Positions 47,188 to 58,621 are shown, numbered from the stretch's first letter. The stretch is 64,000 nt of DNA from Albifimbria verrucaria (GCA_020081605.1 JAHREC010000062.1:3038001-3102000), one strand, 5' to 3'. The notes: a model not told the origin generated them from the letters alone. Numbers and translations: made by a program.

Positions 47188-50100
47188 CTATATCTTGATG
47201 CTCCAGTCGGATCCAATACACGCGCCGACGCGGCCGACCGTGGCAAAGGCCGCTCTACCCTTCTCAGCAGCATGGTAGTTGACCTTGACGGCCCAAGTGC
47301 GGCCTTCGGACTCAATCTGCACCTCCTTCTTGTTCCACGCCGCAGGGGCACCGACAATGATGACCTTGTCAACGTAAACCTCTTGCATCGCCTTGAGCCA
47401 CTCCTTGGGCTTCAACGATGCGGCGTCACGTCCTCAGCGTCCACTGATGCCAAGCCCTCCTTGTTCAGGGTGAACTTGCGGTAGATGTACTGGCCCTGCT
47501 CGTGGTCGTAGGAGTCGCCGTCGTCGGTGTACAGCTCACCTTCAGCAGATCCATCCTTGGCAACGGAGACCACCAGAGTGTAGTCATCAAACCTCATCAA
47601 TGTGCTTGATCGTCGGGGAATATCACGTCGAGGGAAGATGTGACCACCACGCATCAGCATGGGAATGTGATCCAGAGGGGCAGCCACCGTCAGATGCTTG
47701 CCCTTGTGCGTGTTCAACAGGTTGTAGGTAGAGTAGTCATAGTAAACTTCGTTGTCAGGAATCCAAATGTCGACAGATTCCTTGCCCTCCTCAACGACTG
47801 GCTTCACGAGAAGACCGGTAGAGCCAACGAACAGCTGGTCATCGATGGCAAAGCCGCTCTCTTCGTCAGGGTGGGTCCAGTGCATAGGGCGGATGATGGG
47901 GCTACCATCTCGGTTGGCGTGGAAGAAGGCAGTGTACCACGATGGGAGCAGAGCGTATCGGAGGCGGATAGCGGCCGTCGCAATTGCAGTGTATGGCTCT
48001 CCCAGCAGGTAAGGCTCACGTCGGCGAGCATCGATGTGGGCGTGTGCGCGGAAGAAAGGATAGAAGGCTCCTGTCTGGTACCAACGGACGAGCAGCTCCT
48101 TGTCCGGGTTGCCGAAGAAACCACCAACGTCAGCACCGGCAAAGGGAAGCCTGAGATACCTTGGTTCAGGACCATAGGCAGGGAGGCGCCAAGGTGATCC
48201 CACTGGGCTTGGTTGTCACCAGTCCACATAGCACCCAGCCTTTGCGAACCAGCATAGAACGATCGAGTGAGAACAAATGGGCGGCGGAGCTCACCCTTCT
48301 TACGGCTAAGCATGGCTTCAAAAGTAGCGTTGTGGAAGGTTAGACCGTTCAGGAGGTGGACGTCACGATGCTCCCAGTTGCCGTGGTGGATGTTGTCCTT
48401 GGGCATGGTTGTCTCAGGACCGTTGAAAACTGACGGCTCGTTCATGTCGTTCCAGATGAAAGTGTTGGGCAAAGTGCCCTTAAAGAAGTCGTACTTGAAC
48501 AGCGTCTTCCACCACTCATTCGCCTTGGGGTTGAAGCAGTCGATCCAGTTGGATGATCCCGGCCAGCACCAACCCTCGAAGATGGCACCATCCTTGTTGC
48601 GAACGCCCAACTCTTGCGATGTGAGCTGCGATGAGACAGTGTATCCATCAAGCTTCTTGATGTGAGGGTCGATGAGAACAACCAGCTTTCGACCATGGCT
48701 GTCAAGCTGCTCACCCATGCCAATGGGATCAGCAAACATGTTGGGTTCCCATGTGAAGTACTTCCTGTCATCGGTGTATTCGAGATCAAGCCAAATGACG
48801 TCGTAGGGGATCTTGAACCTGTCCATCTTGCGGTCGACGTCCTTGACATCGTCATCAGAGATGTAGTTCCAGCGGCACTGGTGGTAGCCGATGGCACCCT
48901 CCTGAGGCATCGCGGTGTATCCAGTCAATTCGCTGTACTTCTGGGTCAAGTCACGGGGCGTAGGTCCAAGGAAGACAAAGACGTCCAGAATACCGCTCTC
49001 GGAGATCCAATGGGTACGAGTGTTGGTCTTTGAGCCCTTGCCAAGGCTAAGAGGGTTGGCACTCTCCTTGGCTTTGACAATGTCCACCCAGGTCTCAGCG
49101 GCGTTGAGCCAGAAAACACCGACGGAGGAACCCTTGCGATGAGCCTGCATGAAAGGAATCGAGCCGTAAAGGGTCATAGGGCTGTCTAGGATGTACTCGA
49201 AGACATCGGAGTTGTACAGACGATATGGCTCGTTGTAATTACCGTCACCGCCACGGGTCTCCTTGAGAGACAAAGGACCAGCGTGCTCGGGGATACCAAA
49301 GACATGTTCGTATCCAACGAAGGAGATGTCCAGGGCGATACTTTCAGGGCCACGAGGCTTAGAGTCGGTGTTACCACCAAAAGTCTCCTCCCACCATGTG
49401 CTCTCGTCCTCACCGGACTCAGCCTCAGCCTTGGCTTCAACCTCGCTGGCCGACTTTGCCTCGCCCTCGCCCTCGCTTGCGGATTCAGCCTCACCTTCGC
49501 TGGCAGCAGGCTTCTCAACCTTGGGCCTCCAGTGCTCCATGTTCAGGAGTCCGCGGTCGTTGAATTTAATGTGGGTAGCACCATCTCGCTTGAATTCCAC
49601 CTCGAATGGAGACAGCTTGATGATAGCCTCGAGCTTGGAATCGCCGCCATATTGGACGTTGATTTGCGACTGGTCTTGGTGCACAATCTGGGCGTTCTTG
49701 TCTAGTTCCAAACCTCCAACGATGGCCCAGTCTTGAGCCTCGTTGTAACGCTCCTTTCGAGCAGGGCTGTTGTGCCTCAACTCGATGTCCTGCTTTTGGC
49801 GCCTTTCTTCGTCGACACTGATACGAGCAACGCCAGACTGGAGGAAAGAAACGGTTATAGGGAATCGAGCGGTTTCGCCATTGGCGTTGATCTTCTTAAG
49901 AATGGTGGCCTGCAGTTGGCCATCCTTCAATGAAGCCGAATCGGGAATGATATCGTAAGGAGAGGTCCATGTGCTGCTCTTGGAGATGGCATCGTCCGCG
50001 AAGGCTCGGTTTCGCTTGCAGAAGCCTGACTGATGGCACTTCTTGAAGTCGTGCTCCTTCACCGACACTAGCCATGAACTCATCAGCGCTGTTGGTGTGA

Positions 50101-50207
50101 GGATCCAGAACAAGAGACTTACCTGCAGGCCCAGCCAGTAACAAGAAGGCAAACAGGAGACACAGCAGCGACGCCCGTTGCCGAGACGGCCAGAATAGGG
50201 ATCGCAT
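47188..50207 (-). CDS. Glucosidase II catalytic alpha subunit (GH31); two 1-nt frameshifts
   Basis: ER enzyme that trims the inner alpha-1,3-linked glucoses from N-glycans during glycoprotein folding control. Exons: 50207-50123 and 50067-47188 (donor GTAAGT, acceptor CTAG), about 988 aa, the family's usual length. Signal peptide MRSLFWPSRQRASLLCLLFA is followed by the mature start EHDFKKCHQSGFCKRNR, typical of glucosidase II. GH31 motifs: catalytic nucleophile in WNDMNEPS (about 569) and acid/base in WTGDNQAQWDHL (about 644), with IWLDLEYTDDRKYFTW and FFRAHAHID. An unusual acidic Glu/Ala/Ser-rich insert (about 210-250) lies in the N-terminal domain. Frame breaks at GGG 48144-48146, inside GISGFPFAGADVGG, and near 47422 each fit one lost base. 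Divergent from the NDK gene. Confidence 0.95.
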
Positions 50208-51161
50208 GGCGTGCCCAGCGGTCAGAGGACCGTATGCTCAGAAAGAAACGCAGATGCTGCAGAAATAGACTTCAAAGAAACGCAAGCCACATTAGACAGA
50301 AAAGATGACAACGCAGAACCTGGGTTATGCGTCGACCGCCACAAAAGGTGTTGCGTTCGGAATAGTTGATGATTACAAGCGAATCGTCAACGGTGGTCAC
50401 TGAATGTCCAGCTGTCCATTGAGAGCTCCTGATTGGGACTGGCTCGGATTCTGCGACGCAGGGGGCCTTTTCCTGGATGGAGGGGCAGCTCGGTTAGTCA
50501 GGCCAATAGCCCAATCATGTGGCTGGTTGATGGACACTGTACGGGAAGGGCCCCTGTGCACCAGGCCTCACCTCTAATTCACCGCCTGAGGTAGTGCAAG
50601 ATGCCACCGGACGGCTGGAGCTCCCCTTATCTGGTTCAACAATTCCACAAGCCTGGTCAGGCTCTTCTCTTCCTCCTTTGTAAATAATCTGTAATTATCC
50701 ATTGTTACTGTATCTACTGCGACTTCACCCCTCGGTGCATCAATGACCTGAGAGCAAGCTGCCACCTCCTCGACAGGACACCGTCTGCTCTCTCTCGCCA
50801 GCTTTGCAACCGCCCGACCTCAATTTTTTTTTATTGAATATCACCCTGCACTGTCCCGCACTGTAACACTCAATTGGCTGTCGACAAATCAACATGGCAG
50901 AACCCCGCCACGAGCACCCCGCTTCAGGCTCGAAAACAGACTCCGACAGCAACAAGCGCAGCAACCCGTCGCCTCGGTGGACTCTGCAAAACCTACCCCC
51001 ACCGATTTTTATCCTGCTCTTTGTTTTCCTAGCCCTCTATCTTGTCTTCTCCTCTTCCCAACTCCACCAATCCAGCTCTCTGCCGTCTCCCCGTCAGAAC
51101 TGAAACCTCAACCTTACATCCCTCCTCAACAACCTCCAAAGGAACATCTCCCCATTCCACA
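50208..51161. other. Divergent promoter region, glucosidase II / NDK
   Basis: About 950 bp. The NDK side contains a 69-codon upstream frame (50894-51103) with a hydrophobic middle. No independent gene is called. Confidence 0.5.
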
Positions 51162-51966
51162 ATGTCTTCCACCGAGCAGACGTAAGAAATACCCCGCCAC
51201 GACACCCCGCCCTCCCTGTCTAAGCGGTCTTGCTAACTTTTGTCCGCAGCTTCATTGCTATCAAGCCTGATGGCGTCCAGGTACGACACCACTCGACACA
51301 AGCCGTCGCCGGCATTTTGTACTGACTCCTGCCCAGCGTGGCCTGGTTGGCCCCATCGTCTCTCGCTTCGAGAACCGTGGGTAGGTTGCAAATAACGAAC
51401 CCGCTTCAGGGATCATACGCTGACCGCTACAACAGCTTCAAGCTCGTTGCCATCAAGCTCGTCACTCCTCCAAGGAGCACCTCGAGAAGCACTGTTCGTG
51501 AAATGCGTCTATTTTTGCATACGGCTCATGCTAACCCTAACAACAGACGCTGACCTCAGCGACAAGCCTTTCTTCGGTGGTCTGATCCAGTGTAAGCATC
51601 TCCAATTTCGATCCCCTACATTACTCGCCCGCTGACCTGGTTACTAGACATGCTTTCTGGCCCCATCTGCGCCATGGTCTGGGAGGGCCGTGATGCCGTC
51701 AAGACTGGCCGCTGTAAGTTCTGCCAATCCTTCCTTGATTTCGTCCATCATTAACAGTTTGCTCTAGCCATCCTCGGTGCCACCAACCCCTTGCCTCCGC
51801 CCCTGGCACCATCCGTGGTGACTTCGCCATCGATGTCGGCCGCAACGTCTGCCACGGCTCCGACTCCGTCGAGAACGCCAAGAAGGAGATTGCTCTCTGG
51901 TTCTCCGAGGGTGACCTTGTCTCCTACAAGGCTTCCCAGTTCGACTGGATCTACGAGAAGGCCTAA
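51162..51966 (+). CDS. ndk1: Nucleoside diphosphate kinase; seven exons, two 1-nt frameshifts
   Basis: Transfers the gamma-phosphate from ATP to nucleoside diphosphates through a phospho-histidine. Seven exons: 51162-51181, 51250-51280, 51337-51380, 51436-51493, 51547-51591, 51648-51713 and 51768-51966. All splice sites are GT-AG and keep phase. The 154-aa product begins [19 protein letters not shown], with [12 protein letters not shown], the catalytic His in [12 protein letters not shown] (about 118) and the C-terminal WIYEKA. Length and motifs are those of a normal NDK. Frame breaks at about 51468-51471 (before KEHLEKHY) and CCCC 51787-51790 (in [15 protein letters not shown]) each fit one missing C. 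Expected cytosolic and abundant. Confidence 0.97.
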
Positions 51967-52092
51967 ATTGTCAGTACTGTGGAAGGCTGAACCTGTCGGG
52001 GACATACTCGTTCCTTGATAATCAGTTGAGCATGAGCTAGACAACCAAAAATAGAGAATCCAGCCGGATGCATTCAGGCTTCAGGAATCTAC

Positions 52093-52710
52093 TCAAACCT
52101 TGCGAGTGAAAGATTTGCGAATCCTCATAAACGTGTTTGCACACCATGGTGTAGCCCAGACGCTTCCGATTAGTCGGATTGGCAGGAGGGCCTTGGTTAT
52201 TGCGTATGCCAATGCCACTTCAACTAGAATTTTATACTTGGGATCTCCACTGCGCCAAGCATCCATGGCATCTTCAACTTGCGGTCTGCTCTCCTCGTCT
52301 TGACCATCTGGACTCGTAGCTTCCTCTTGAGAGAACCCGAACCATCCCTTGCGCTTGAAATATCGCTCAAACCTTACAATTCCTGTCTGAACGTAGCTGC
52401 CAAAGTGATCCGTCATGTACGTAACGGGTGCATAATCAGTGTAATGAAACAACCCAAACAGCCCAAAGAGAGGCACAATTGCTGTCAGCTCGTGTAAGAT
52501 CAGAAAGGAAACCACGTGGGAGACTGGTGCGTTGCGTAGGCCGGTGGTGTATTTCTGCAAGCTTCGTGGCAGCTTCGAGGTGATGCGGTCAATGCGCGAC
52601 GCTTGCGAGGCTTTGGAAGATTGAAGACGAATAGCGGTGTTTGAACGGAGAAAATGGCGCCGTGGGAGGGATGCGAGCCGTGCGAGAAGTGGGAATGAAG
52701 GGCGAGACAT
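52093..52710 (-). CDS. Mitochondrial DUF1279-like (FAM210-type) membrane protein
   Basis: Single uninterrupted 205-aa frame. The first 35 residues (MSRPSFPLLARLASLPRRHF and on) are Arg/Ser/Leu-rich without acids, a typical mitochondrial presequence. A hydrophobic segment VVSFLILHELTAIVPLFGLF precedes FHYTDYAP, and a second segment near the C-terminus (YKILVEVALAYAITKALLPIR) ends ATPWCANTF. This two-part layout resembles the DUF1279/FAM210 family of inner-membrane proteins linked to mitochondrial translation and respiratory function. Function in fungi is poorly defined and the family call is from memory. The 3' end faces that of NDK with about 125 bp between stops. Confidence 0.75.
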   Translation of the reverse strand: MSRPSFPLLARLASLPRRHFLRSNTAIRLQSSKASQASRIDRITSKLPRSLQKYTTGLRNAPVSHVVSFLILHELTAIVPLFGLFGLFHYTDYAPVTYMTDHFGSYVQTGIVRFERYFKRKGWFGFSQEEATSPDGQDEESRPQVEDAMDAWRSGDPKYKILVEVALAYAITKALLPIRLIGSVWATPWCANTFMRIRKSFTRKV

Positions 52711-53865
52711 TTTGATCTTGGCCTGTCTGCTGTTTACCCCAGTTGTGAGATAGAGAGGTCAATTGAAGCTTGAGCTCATCTGAGGTTGGTACAGTGATTC
52801 GGCATCGGGTCAAGCTGACGCCGAGACTTGAGTAGCACGATCGGGTACTTTAGGGTAAGGAGGTTTGCAGGGGCATCAGCAGAAGCCACTGCTCGCTTGT
52901 CAATAACATGAAGTCGATACGCCCATGGCCTTTGAGATGTTGCGGTTACCAATGTTTATCTAGCATGTAAACATGCTCTTATTTGGTTATTGGTAATAAC
53001 ATTCTCCGATGAATTTCCAGAGTCAGGGTCTACCTACGTGGTGATGCGGATGGTCGGTCAATGTTATAGCATGACCAAATCACCACAACATGGATAGTTG
53101 CAACGATCACTTAATGGCAGTGTGCAAACACAGCAACGAAGATTTTCTGGGTAGAACTGGACTGCGAATTCTTTTAGTTCTTGATTAGACACTATGGCCT
53201 TCCTTTGCCATGAATTTATGGTTGCAGAACAGGGAAAACCTGATCGACATGACCGGCAGCTAGCAGAGAAGGCAATCACACATTGTTCATTTGGCACTTT
53301 GGGGTTTGAATGTTACGGTAGGCACCTTAGATTGATTTGCCTCCTAAGTCTAGTGTTAGTTCGTTGATACTGATGGGATAAGAGAAGACATCCTTCCACA
53401 TCAGGTCGCCTTACCTTGCTTCGCCTTGCAGGTGCCTGCCACTCCTTCCAGTCCAGCAACACAACGTCATGGCCAGGCCAGTAAGAACCCCAACGTACCC
53501 GTATGTACCTACTTCTGAGGAAAGCACCTTCTACTTGGGCAGGTACTCGTGTGCTTGGCATGTTCTCCTGTGAGCTCAAGAAAGATCAAGGACATGGCAC
53601 CTGCCCCAATCCATAAGGAATTGGCCCGTCCTCCATGGTAGACACTCAGCTCTTGCCGTTCAAGCTACGCTTGAGAGTCCTCAACATTTTCGTCGTCCTC
53701 CCAACTTTCATCTTGAACTTTTGTTTCTCCCTGCCATTAATCTTTCATTCCAAAACACACGTTCTTTTGTGACGCCTCTCCCCAGTATCGACTCTTCAAT
53801 CCAAGTTCAGAAAACTTCTAGCATCCTCCTCACCTGTGTTTGACTGGAAATCAAACGCTTCCACC
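52711..53865. other. Divergent promoter region
   Basis: About 1.15 kb between the DUF1279-like gene and the secreted-protein gene. The 53650-53860 segment is CT-rich, as in a fungal 5' leader. No gene is seen. Confidence 0.5.
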
Positions 53866-55080
53866 ATGACTGCTCACAAGCTCTTCGGTGCAGCTCTCGC
53901 TGCCATGGCAGCATTTCCTGCTTACGGCCAGCGGTTCCCCAACGAAGACATCATTCTCTGTGACTGCGGCACTGGCGACAACAAGGAGCACCCCGAATGG
54001 TCCACTTCCCGCCAGATCAACTGGTACCAGAATGTAGTCTGGCCCCAGGAAGCCTATGGATACCCAAATGCCCCAGATATGGCGATTGAGGTTCCTTACG
54101 ACGATGGGAAGTACCCTTGGATTCCTACCGGTGTTTCCGCGACTATGCCCAACGGTAACAAGTGGTCAATCTACATCGAAGACGGCACCCTGACGGATTT
54201 ATGGCTGGTACAGCTATGTCTTCCAAGGAAGGCAGTCAGACATTCAACTGCTGGGCGTACCGTGGCCGTCCTGTCAGCGCAGCCATCAACAAGACGGTCA
54301 ATGCCGAAGCCATTTGTTGGTCTGCCTTCGTTTGCAACCGGGATGACCACCCACCTCCAAGGCCTTCCGACATGGGCTCGCAAAGCTCAACCTTGACAAC
54401 TTCTTCTGCTCAACCTATCACGACTTCGGCTTCTGAGGCTCCAGTCTCTCCACAGCCAACACTCACTGGGGAGTCCCTTGCCGACGCAACAGCCTAACCC
54501 TTCCAACCCCAAGCCAAGCCAGCCACCTGCAAAGGGCACTCTTCACATTGATGCCGTCGTGAGCCCTCGTTTTATCAACTGGCAGAATTCCTGGGACGCC
54601 TTCATTGCTCACTTCAAGTGGGACCCTGCTACGAGGAATTGCGCTGGCGGCTCCATCAAGGGCGCTGGATACACCATCAAGATTCAATGCTCGGGTATTC
54701 AGCTGGATGATGACTCTCACATGACTCTTCTCCTCATCAAGTCACTTCGGGATGTTGGTTTAAAGAGCTTGTGGTTCAATCAGAATCCCATCATTCCCAA
54801 GAATGGCACTACTAACTCGACAGGCCCAGGCCCGTGGGTCGTAATGCCAGAGGCATTCAGTCTTCAGGCTGTGGATGCAAACACCAACACCGTTGTTGGG
54901 CATCTCAGCTACTCTACCGACTATGACGGCTTCCTGACCGGCCCATGCTCAGTGTGCGACACTGACCGGTTCGATGAGACCTTCTTTGAGCCTGTGCTGG
55001 CCGCCATTCAAGGTAGCTACCCTTGGTACTGGAGTTACACTGTTGAGGGACAGTGCAAGCCATGGATGGTTTGCGAGTAA
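53866..55080 (+). CDS. Secreted two-domain protein of unknown function; two frame breaks
   Basis: Signal peptide MTAHKLFGAALAAMAAFPAYG, then an N-terminal domain rich in aromatics and cysteines (about 22-165; LCDCGTGDNKEH, INWYQNVVWPQE, CWAYRGRP, CWSAFVC), a Ser/Thr/Pro linker (about 170-215), and a C-terminal domain (about 220-404) with GTLHIDAVVSPRFINWQNSW, WVVMPEAFSLQAVD, PCSVCDTDRFDETFF and WYWSYTVEGQCKPW. I do not recognise a family; it looks like a conserved ascomycete extracellular protein, and the linker suggests a modular wall- or substrate-binding protein. The frame breaks at CCC 54188-54190 (one base lost) and at GGGG 54468-54471 (best fit is one base gained), about 404 aa when both are allowed. 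No enzyme motif is visible. Confidence 0.7.
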
Positions 55081-55517
55081 ACAAGTTTCCGCATCAGATT
55101 GCCATTGTACTTATTGGCGGCTATATGGGTGAGTGAGTGGGACAAAGTATCACTATGATGGAGAACAGATGGTTATCAGATGGACGTAATGGGTCTTTGC
55201 TGGAGATTTACATTGCTTTGACATGAGTACATCTTGTTCGGTTAAATTCTAATCAAGTTTCTGTTATCACTTCTCAGAGTTGATGTGCATTGCGCTGTGC
55301 CCTGTATGATAGATGATCACCTGCAGGGTCCCATTCAGCCCTATCAAATCCTGTAACAGTGGATGGACCCCTGAAATGCATACTCGAAGAACAGCCTGAT
55401 CCATCCGCCTTGAGAACTTCAGTCATCCACCATTTCTCAGGACAGCAAAGACAAACCCAAGAACAAATAATTACAATCGCTACTCGCACTGCAAGCGCAT
55501 GCTGTATCTTGTTTCTA
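55081..55517. other. Intergenic before the GH18 gene
   Basis: About 440 bp between tandem plus-strand genes. The open frame extends upstream of the GH18 ATG without another ATG, so 55518 is the best start. Nothing else is seen. Confidence 0.5.
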
Positions 55518-56522
55518 ATGCCACCTCTACCTGCATCCTCGAATCCGCTGCCGCGGCTAATCACTTACTACCAAACCCATCATGACCCCGCAGGCAACTT
55601 CATTTCAATACTTCCGCTCATCACTCAACCTGGCATTGCAATAACACACGTCATCCTGGCCGCAATCCATATCAATGATGACCCACAGAACCTCACTCTC
55701 AACGATCATCGACCGGACCATCCGCGCTTCCAAACCCTTTGGGCAGAGCTCCGGATTCTTCAGGCTTCCGGGGTGAGAGTAATGGGGATGCTGGGTGGTG
55801 CGGCAAAGGGCAGCTATGAGCGATTAGACGGATCACCCGAGGATTTTGAGAGATTTTATCAACCCGTGAGAGATTTGATTCGTGAGAGGGCTCTGGATGG
55901 CTTGGACCTGGACGTTGAAGAGGAGATGAGCCTCGCTGGGATCATCAGGCTCATTGACCGTCTGAGAAGCGATTTTGGCAAGGACTTCATCATCACACTA
56001 GCGCCGGTGGCGTTTTCACTGATTGACTTCACGAAGAATCTGAGTGGGTTCGATTACGAAGCCCTAGAAGTTATGCGCGGCAAAGAGATTGCGTGGTATA
56101 ACACGCAGTTCTACTGCGGTTGGGGTGACGTGAGCAATCCGTTGATGTACGACATGATCATGCAGAGAGGATGGAAACCGGATAAAATTGTCGTTGGCCT
56201 TGTTACAAATCCAGAAAATGGCGGTGGTTTCGTCCCATTCGAGCCACTGAGCATGGTGATGACTGTGCTGCGGGGCCGGTATGGTGGTTTTGGCGGTGTT
56301 ATGGGATGGGAGTACTTCAACGGCATGCCTGGTGGCAAAGAGCGGCCTTGGGAATGGGCTAGGAGGATGACTACAATTTTGGGAAGACATGCGCCGGCGC
56401 TTGATGGTCCAGTGAAGGCTGCGGTGCAGAAAGCAGTGGAGGTAGATCCAGACGTGGATGGTGACCAGGCTGTTGTTGTACCAAAGGAGTTTGACTACCT
56501 CACTGATGGCAGTGACGAATAG
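55518..56522 (+). CDS. GH18 family glycoside hydrolase, chitinase-like, no signal peptide
   Basis: Single 334-aa frame from the first in-frame ATG. TIM-barrel GH18 features: ITYYQTHHDPAG at the first strand, VRVMGMLGGAAKGSYERL (SxGG-like strand 3), the catalytic DGLDLDVEEE (DxxDxDxE with Glu as proton donor, about residue 138), WYNTQFYCGWG near strand 6 and GGVMGWEYFNG near strand 8 with the conserved Trp. No signal peptide or chitin-binding module is visible, so the protein is probably intracellular, as in the fungal GH18 subgroup that includes cytosolic chitinases and endo-beta-N-acetylglucosaminidase-like enzymes. Which substrate cannot be told. The frame is intact. Confidence 0.88.
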   Translation: MPPLPASSNPLPRLITYYQTHHDPAGNFISILPLITQPGIAITHVILAAIHINDDPQNLTLNDHRPDHPRFQTLWAELRILQASGVRVMGMLGGAAKGSYERLDGSPEDFERFYQPVRDLIRERALDGLDLDVEEEMSLAGIIRLIDRLRSDFGKDFIITLAPVAFSLIDFTKNLSGFDYEALEVMRGKEIAWYNTQFYCGWGDVSNPLMYDMIMQRGWKPDKIVVGLVTNPENGGGFVPFEPLSMVMTVLRGRYGGFGGVMGWEYFNGMPGGKERPWEWARRMTTILGRHAPALDGPVKAAVQKAVEVDPDVDGDQAVVVPKEFDYLTDGSDE

Positions 56523-56707
56523 CTTTTCTCGTCTCGGCCTATGACTTGAAGATGTACTGACGAATAATGGTGGATTAATCTCGATATATATAAAGATTTG
56601 CTGATACATCTTTGACGCGAGGGCTCACATATGAACTTCTGGGCAGGGAGCAATTGACGTGAATTAGATACTAGAATTATTTACTCGAGTAAAATTGAAG
56701 CGTATTT

Positions 56708-57638
56708 TCAGACCTGGACAGCTGCCTTCTCTGTATGCACAGCTCTCACCCTTGATCCTACACATCTTCCCGGGTGCCAGCCCGCAAAGAGAAGGACAGC
56801 CAACGCGATTGGTGCAAATTCCAAACAAGCAAAGTATTCTTCATTTGACTGAAGATGCCCATTCAGGCCTTCTGATGTCTCTGCCAGTCGAAAAATTGTC
56901 CTCAGATAGATCATGAGAGTGGCGACAGCGAAGACAGCAACGAACGTCGTGAGCTTAGCGGCATGAAGAGCATGTCTTGCCCTAAAAAGAAACTACCAAC
57001 AAGAATAACGAAAACACTTAATGAAAAGACCTGGTAAGCTAGACCTGCTAGCAGAATATTGTTTGCATCGGTTGGATCTTCGCGATTGGACTGGCGCACA
57101 CCGATAAGAGCTGCGCCGGCGACCTGGGTGATAGTAGCAATCACATCCGAAGTTATAAAGAACCATAAAATGAGTTTCGGACCCAAAAAGGAGTATTGAG
57201 AGCCAAGTCGCCGAATCAGCGCCGACAAAATGGTATACACACCTGCTGCCAAGAAGACCGGCGCGGTCACAATAAAAAGTAATTGAGGATAAAGTACAGT
57301 AAATGGTAGGGATCCTTCTTAGCCGACAGCGAGCGCGCAACGTAGCCGACGATCTCAAAGACCAAGCCGATGGGAAAGGTTATGAAGTACCAGCTGTGGT
57401 AATGGATTGTCTGGCCGAGGTGAATGACGAAGAAGACGAAGAACCACACAGCTGCAAAAACGGCGAGGGAGAATGCGGGCGTGTAGCCGTAGATGATGAT
57501 GGGCGTATCCCAATCGCCATTTGGGTTAGGGAATTTGGGGTCGACATAGCCGTCAATTGCTGAAGATAGACAGTCAGTTGTTGTAGGCTAGGGCTTGCAC
57601 GTATACTCACGCCTTGAGTTGTCATTTGAACCGCTCAT
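56708..57638 (-). CDS. RTA1-like seven-helix membrane protein; two 1-nt frameshifts
   Basis: Lipid-translocating-exporter-like (RTA1/RSB1) protein; family members are linked to 7-aminocholesterol resistance and sphingoid-base export. Exons: 57638-57611 and 57559-56708 (donor GTGAGT, acceptor TTCAG), about 293 aa. Seven hydrophobic segments are visible, with the family's GYTPAFSLAVFAAVWFF start, HYHSWYFITFPIGLVFEIVGY, LLYFILNYF...APVFLAAGVYTIL, the ITSDVIATITQVAGA motif and MIYLRTIFRLAE. The frame breaks at about 57272 and at AAAAA 56984-56988; each fits one missing base. Divergent from the homocitrate synthase gene. The last 25 residues (after ALAVLLFAGWHPG) are polar. Confidence 0.9.
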
Positions 57639-58614
57639 GATGGGGTCGGTGTTCTGATTCTAGATTCACGGCTTCACGAAAAGTTCATCACGGGGACCGA
57701 GAATCGAACGACACCGTTATGAATTGGCGAAATTAGCCAAACGTCATCTAGTTATATTCACCGGTCAAGCAGCTAAAGCACCCTGAACAACCAAGCCGTT
57801 GCACAACTACGACTTTAACTAGGCACGTGCTACTTGAGGGATCGATTGCAAGTGCCATGTGTGACGTCCTCGATCTCTGGATTGCTTGTGGGTGTAGGGC
57901 AGGTTAGTGTAAAGCATCTCCCCGGCTGTTTCCATAACAATCCCTCAGGGAGCTGGGGAGATTGAGGACTACAGCAGCTTGAGCAGGCAACTCGACCCAT
58001 ATTATTTGTTGATTAGTGCTTTACCTGGAGCTACCTACTTCTGTATCTGAATATCTGGGGATAGAAGTAATGGGTTGTATCCTGCAGATCCACCAGAACT
58101 TGTTCAATCTATACCTAGTTGAGACTTTAGATTCGGTTTGAAGCTCCGGTTGTATAGCATCTTTATTGGGCAAATCCCTGCGTGGTACCCAACGGTGGTC
58201 TTAGACTAGGAGATGTACGGGTCCAGATAAAATGCGCATGACAGAGTAGAGTCTTTGCCGTGCAGCAGAGAACGGTGGGAGAGCAATGATTTTACAGTCA
58301 GGGGCAGAGGTAAAGAAACGGACAGATCTGAGGTCGGTGCATTTCTTCAGGGCGCATTGCAAAACCAGTGTACCATGTAGTGTAGTATTGTCTTGCATTT
58401 CGTGGCGTGTGCAAATTTGCCTGTGCAATGGCGCTGACCTGCAAAGCAAGGTTGTCAGTGTCTTGGAAGTGCTTTGTGGAGAAACCCAGCAGCTCTCAAG
58501 GCCAATGGCACAGCGTCCAATGACGCAGCACGCTACCGATCCCGGAGAACCCTGGCGCTTGGGGCGTCATTGTTGGAGGGGTTGCTGCGCTGACTAACCC
58601 CTCCCCACCAATGT

Positions 58615-58621
58615 TGACTCA
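58615..58621. promoter_or_regulatory. TGACTCA, GCN4/CPC1-type binding site
   Basis: Exact TGACTCA heptamer about 150 bp upstream of the homocitrate synthase ATG. This is the consensus of yeast Gcn4 and its filamentous-fungal counterpart CPC1/CpcA, which activate amino-acid biosynthesis genes under starvation. A near-match TGACTAA lies at 58591-58597. Confidence 0.7.

Noticed and set aside
54396..54480. Programmed frameshifting in the secreted protein linker.
   Set aside because: No slippery heptamer or strong downstream structure is obvious, and the same window shows many technical indels.
57685..57770. tRNA-like segment on the minus strand: a GTTCGATTC T-loop-like motif and a TTGGC/GCCAA hairpin with a 7-nt loop.
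   Set aside because: The loop lacks the U33 equivalent, the T-stem bases do not pair and spacing between the arms is wrong. At most a decayed tRNA or chance.
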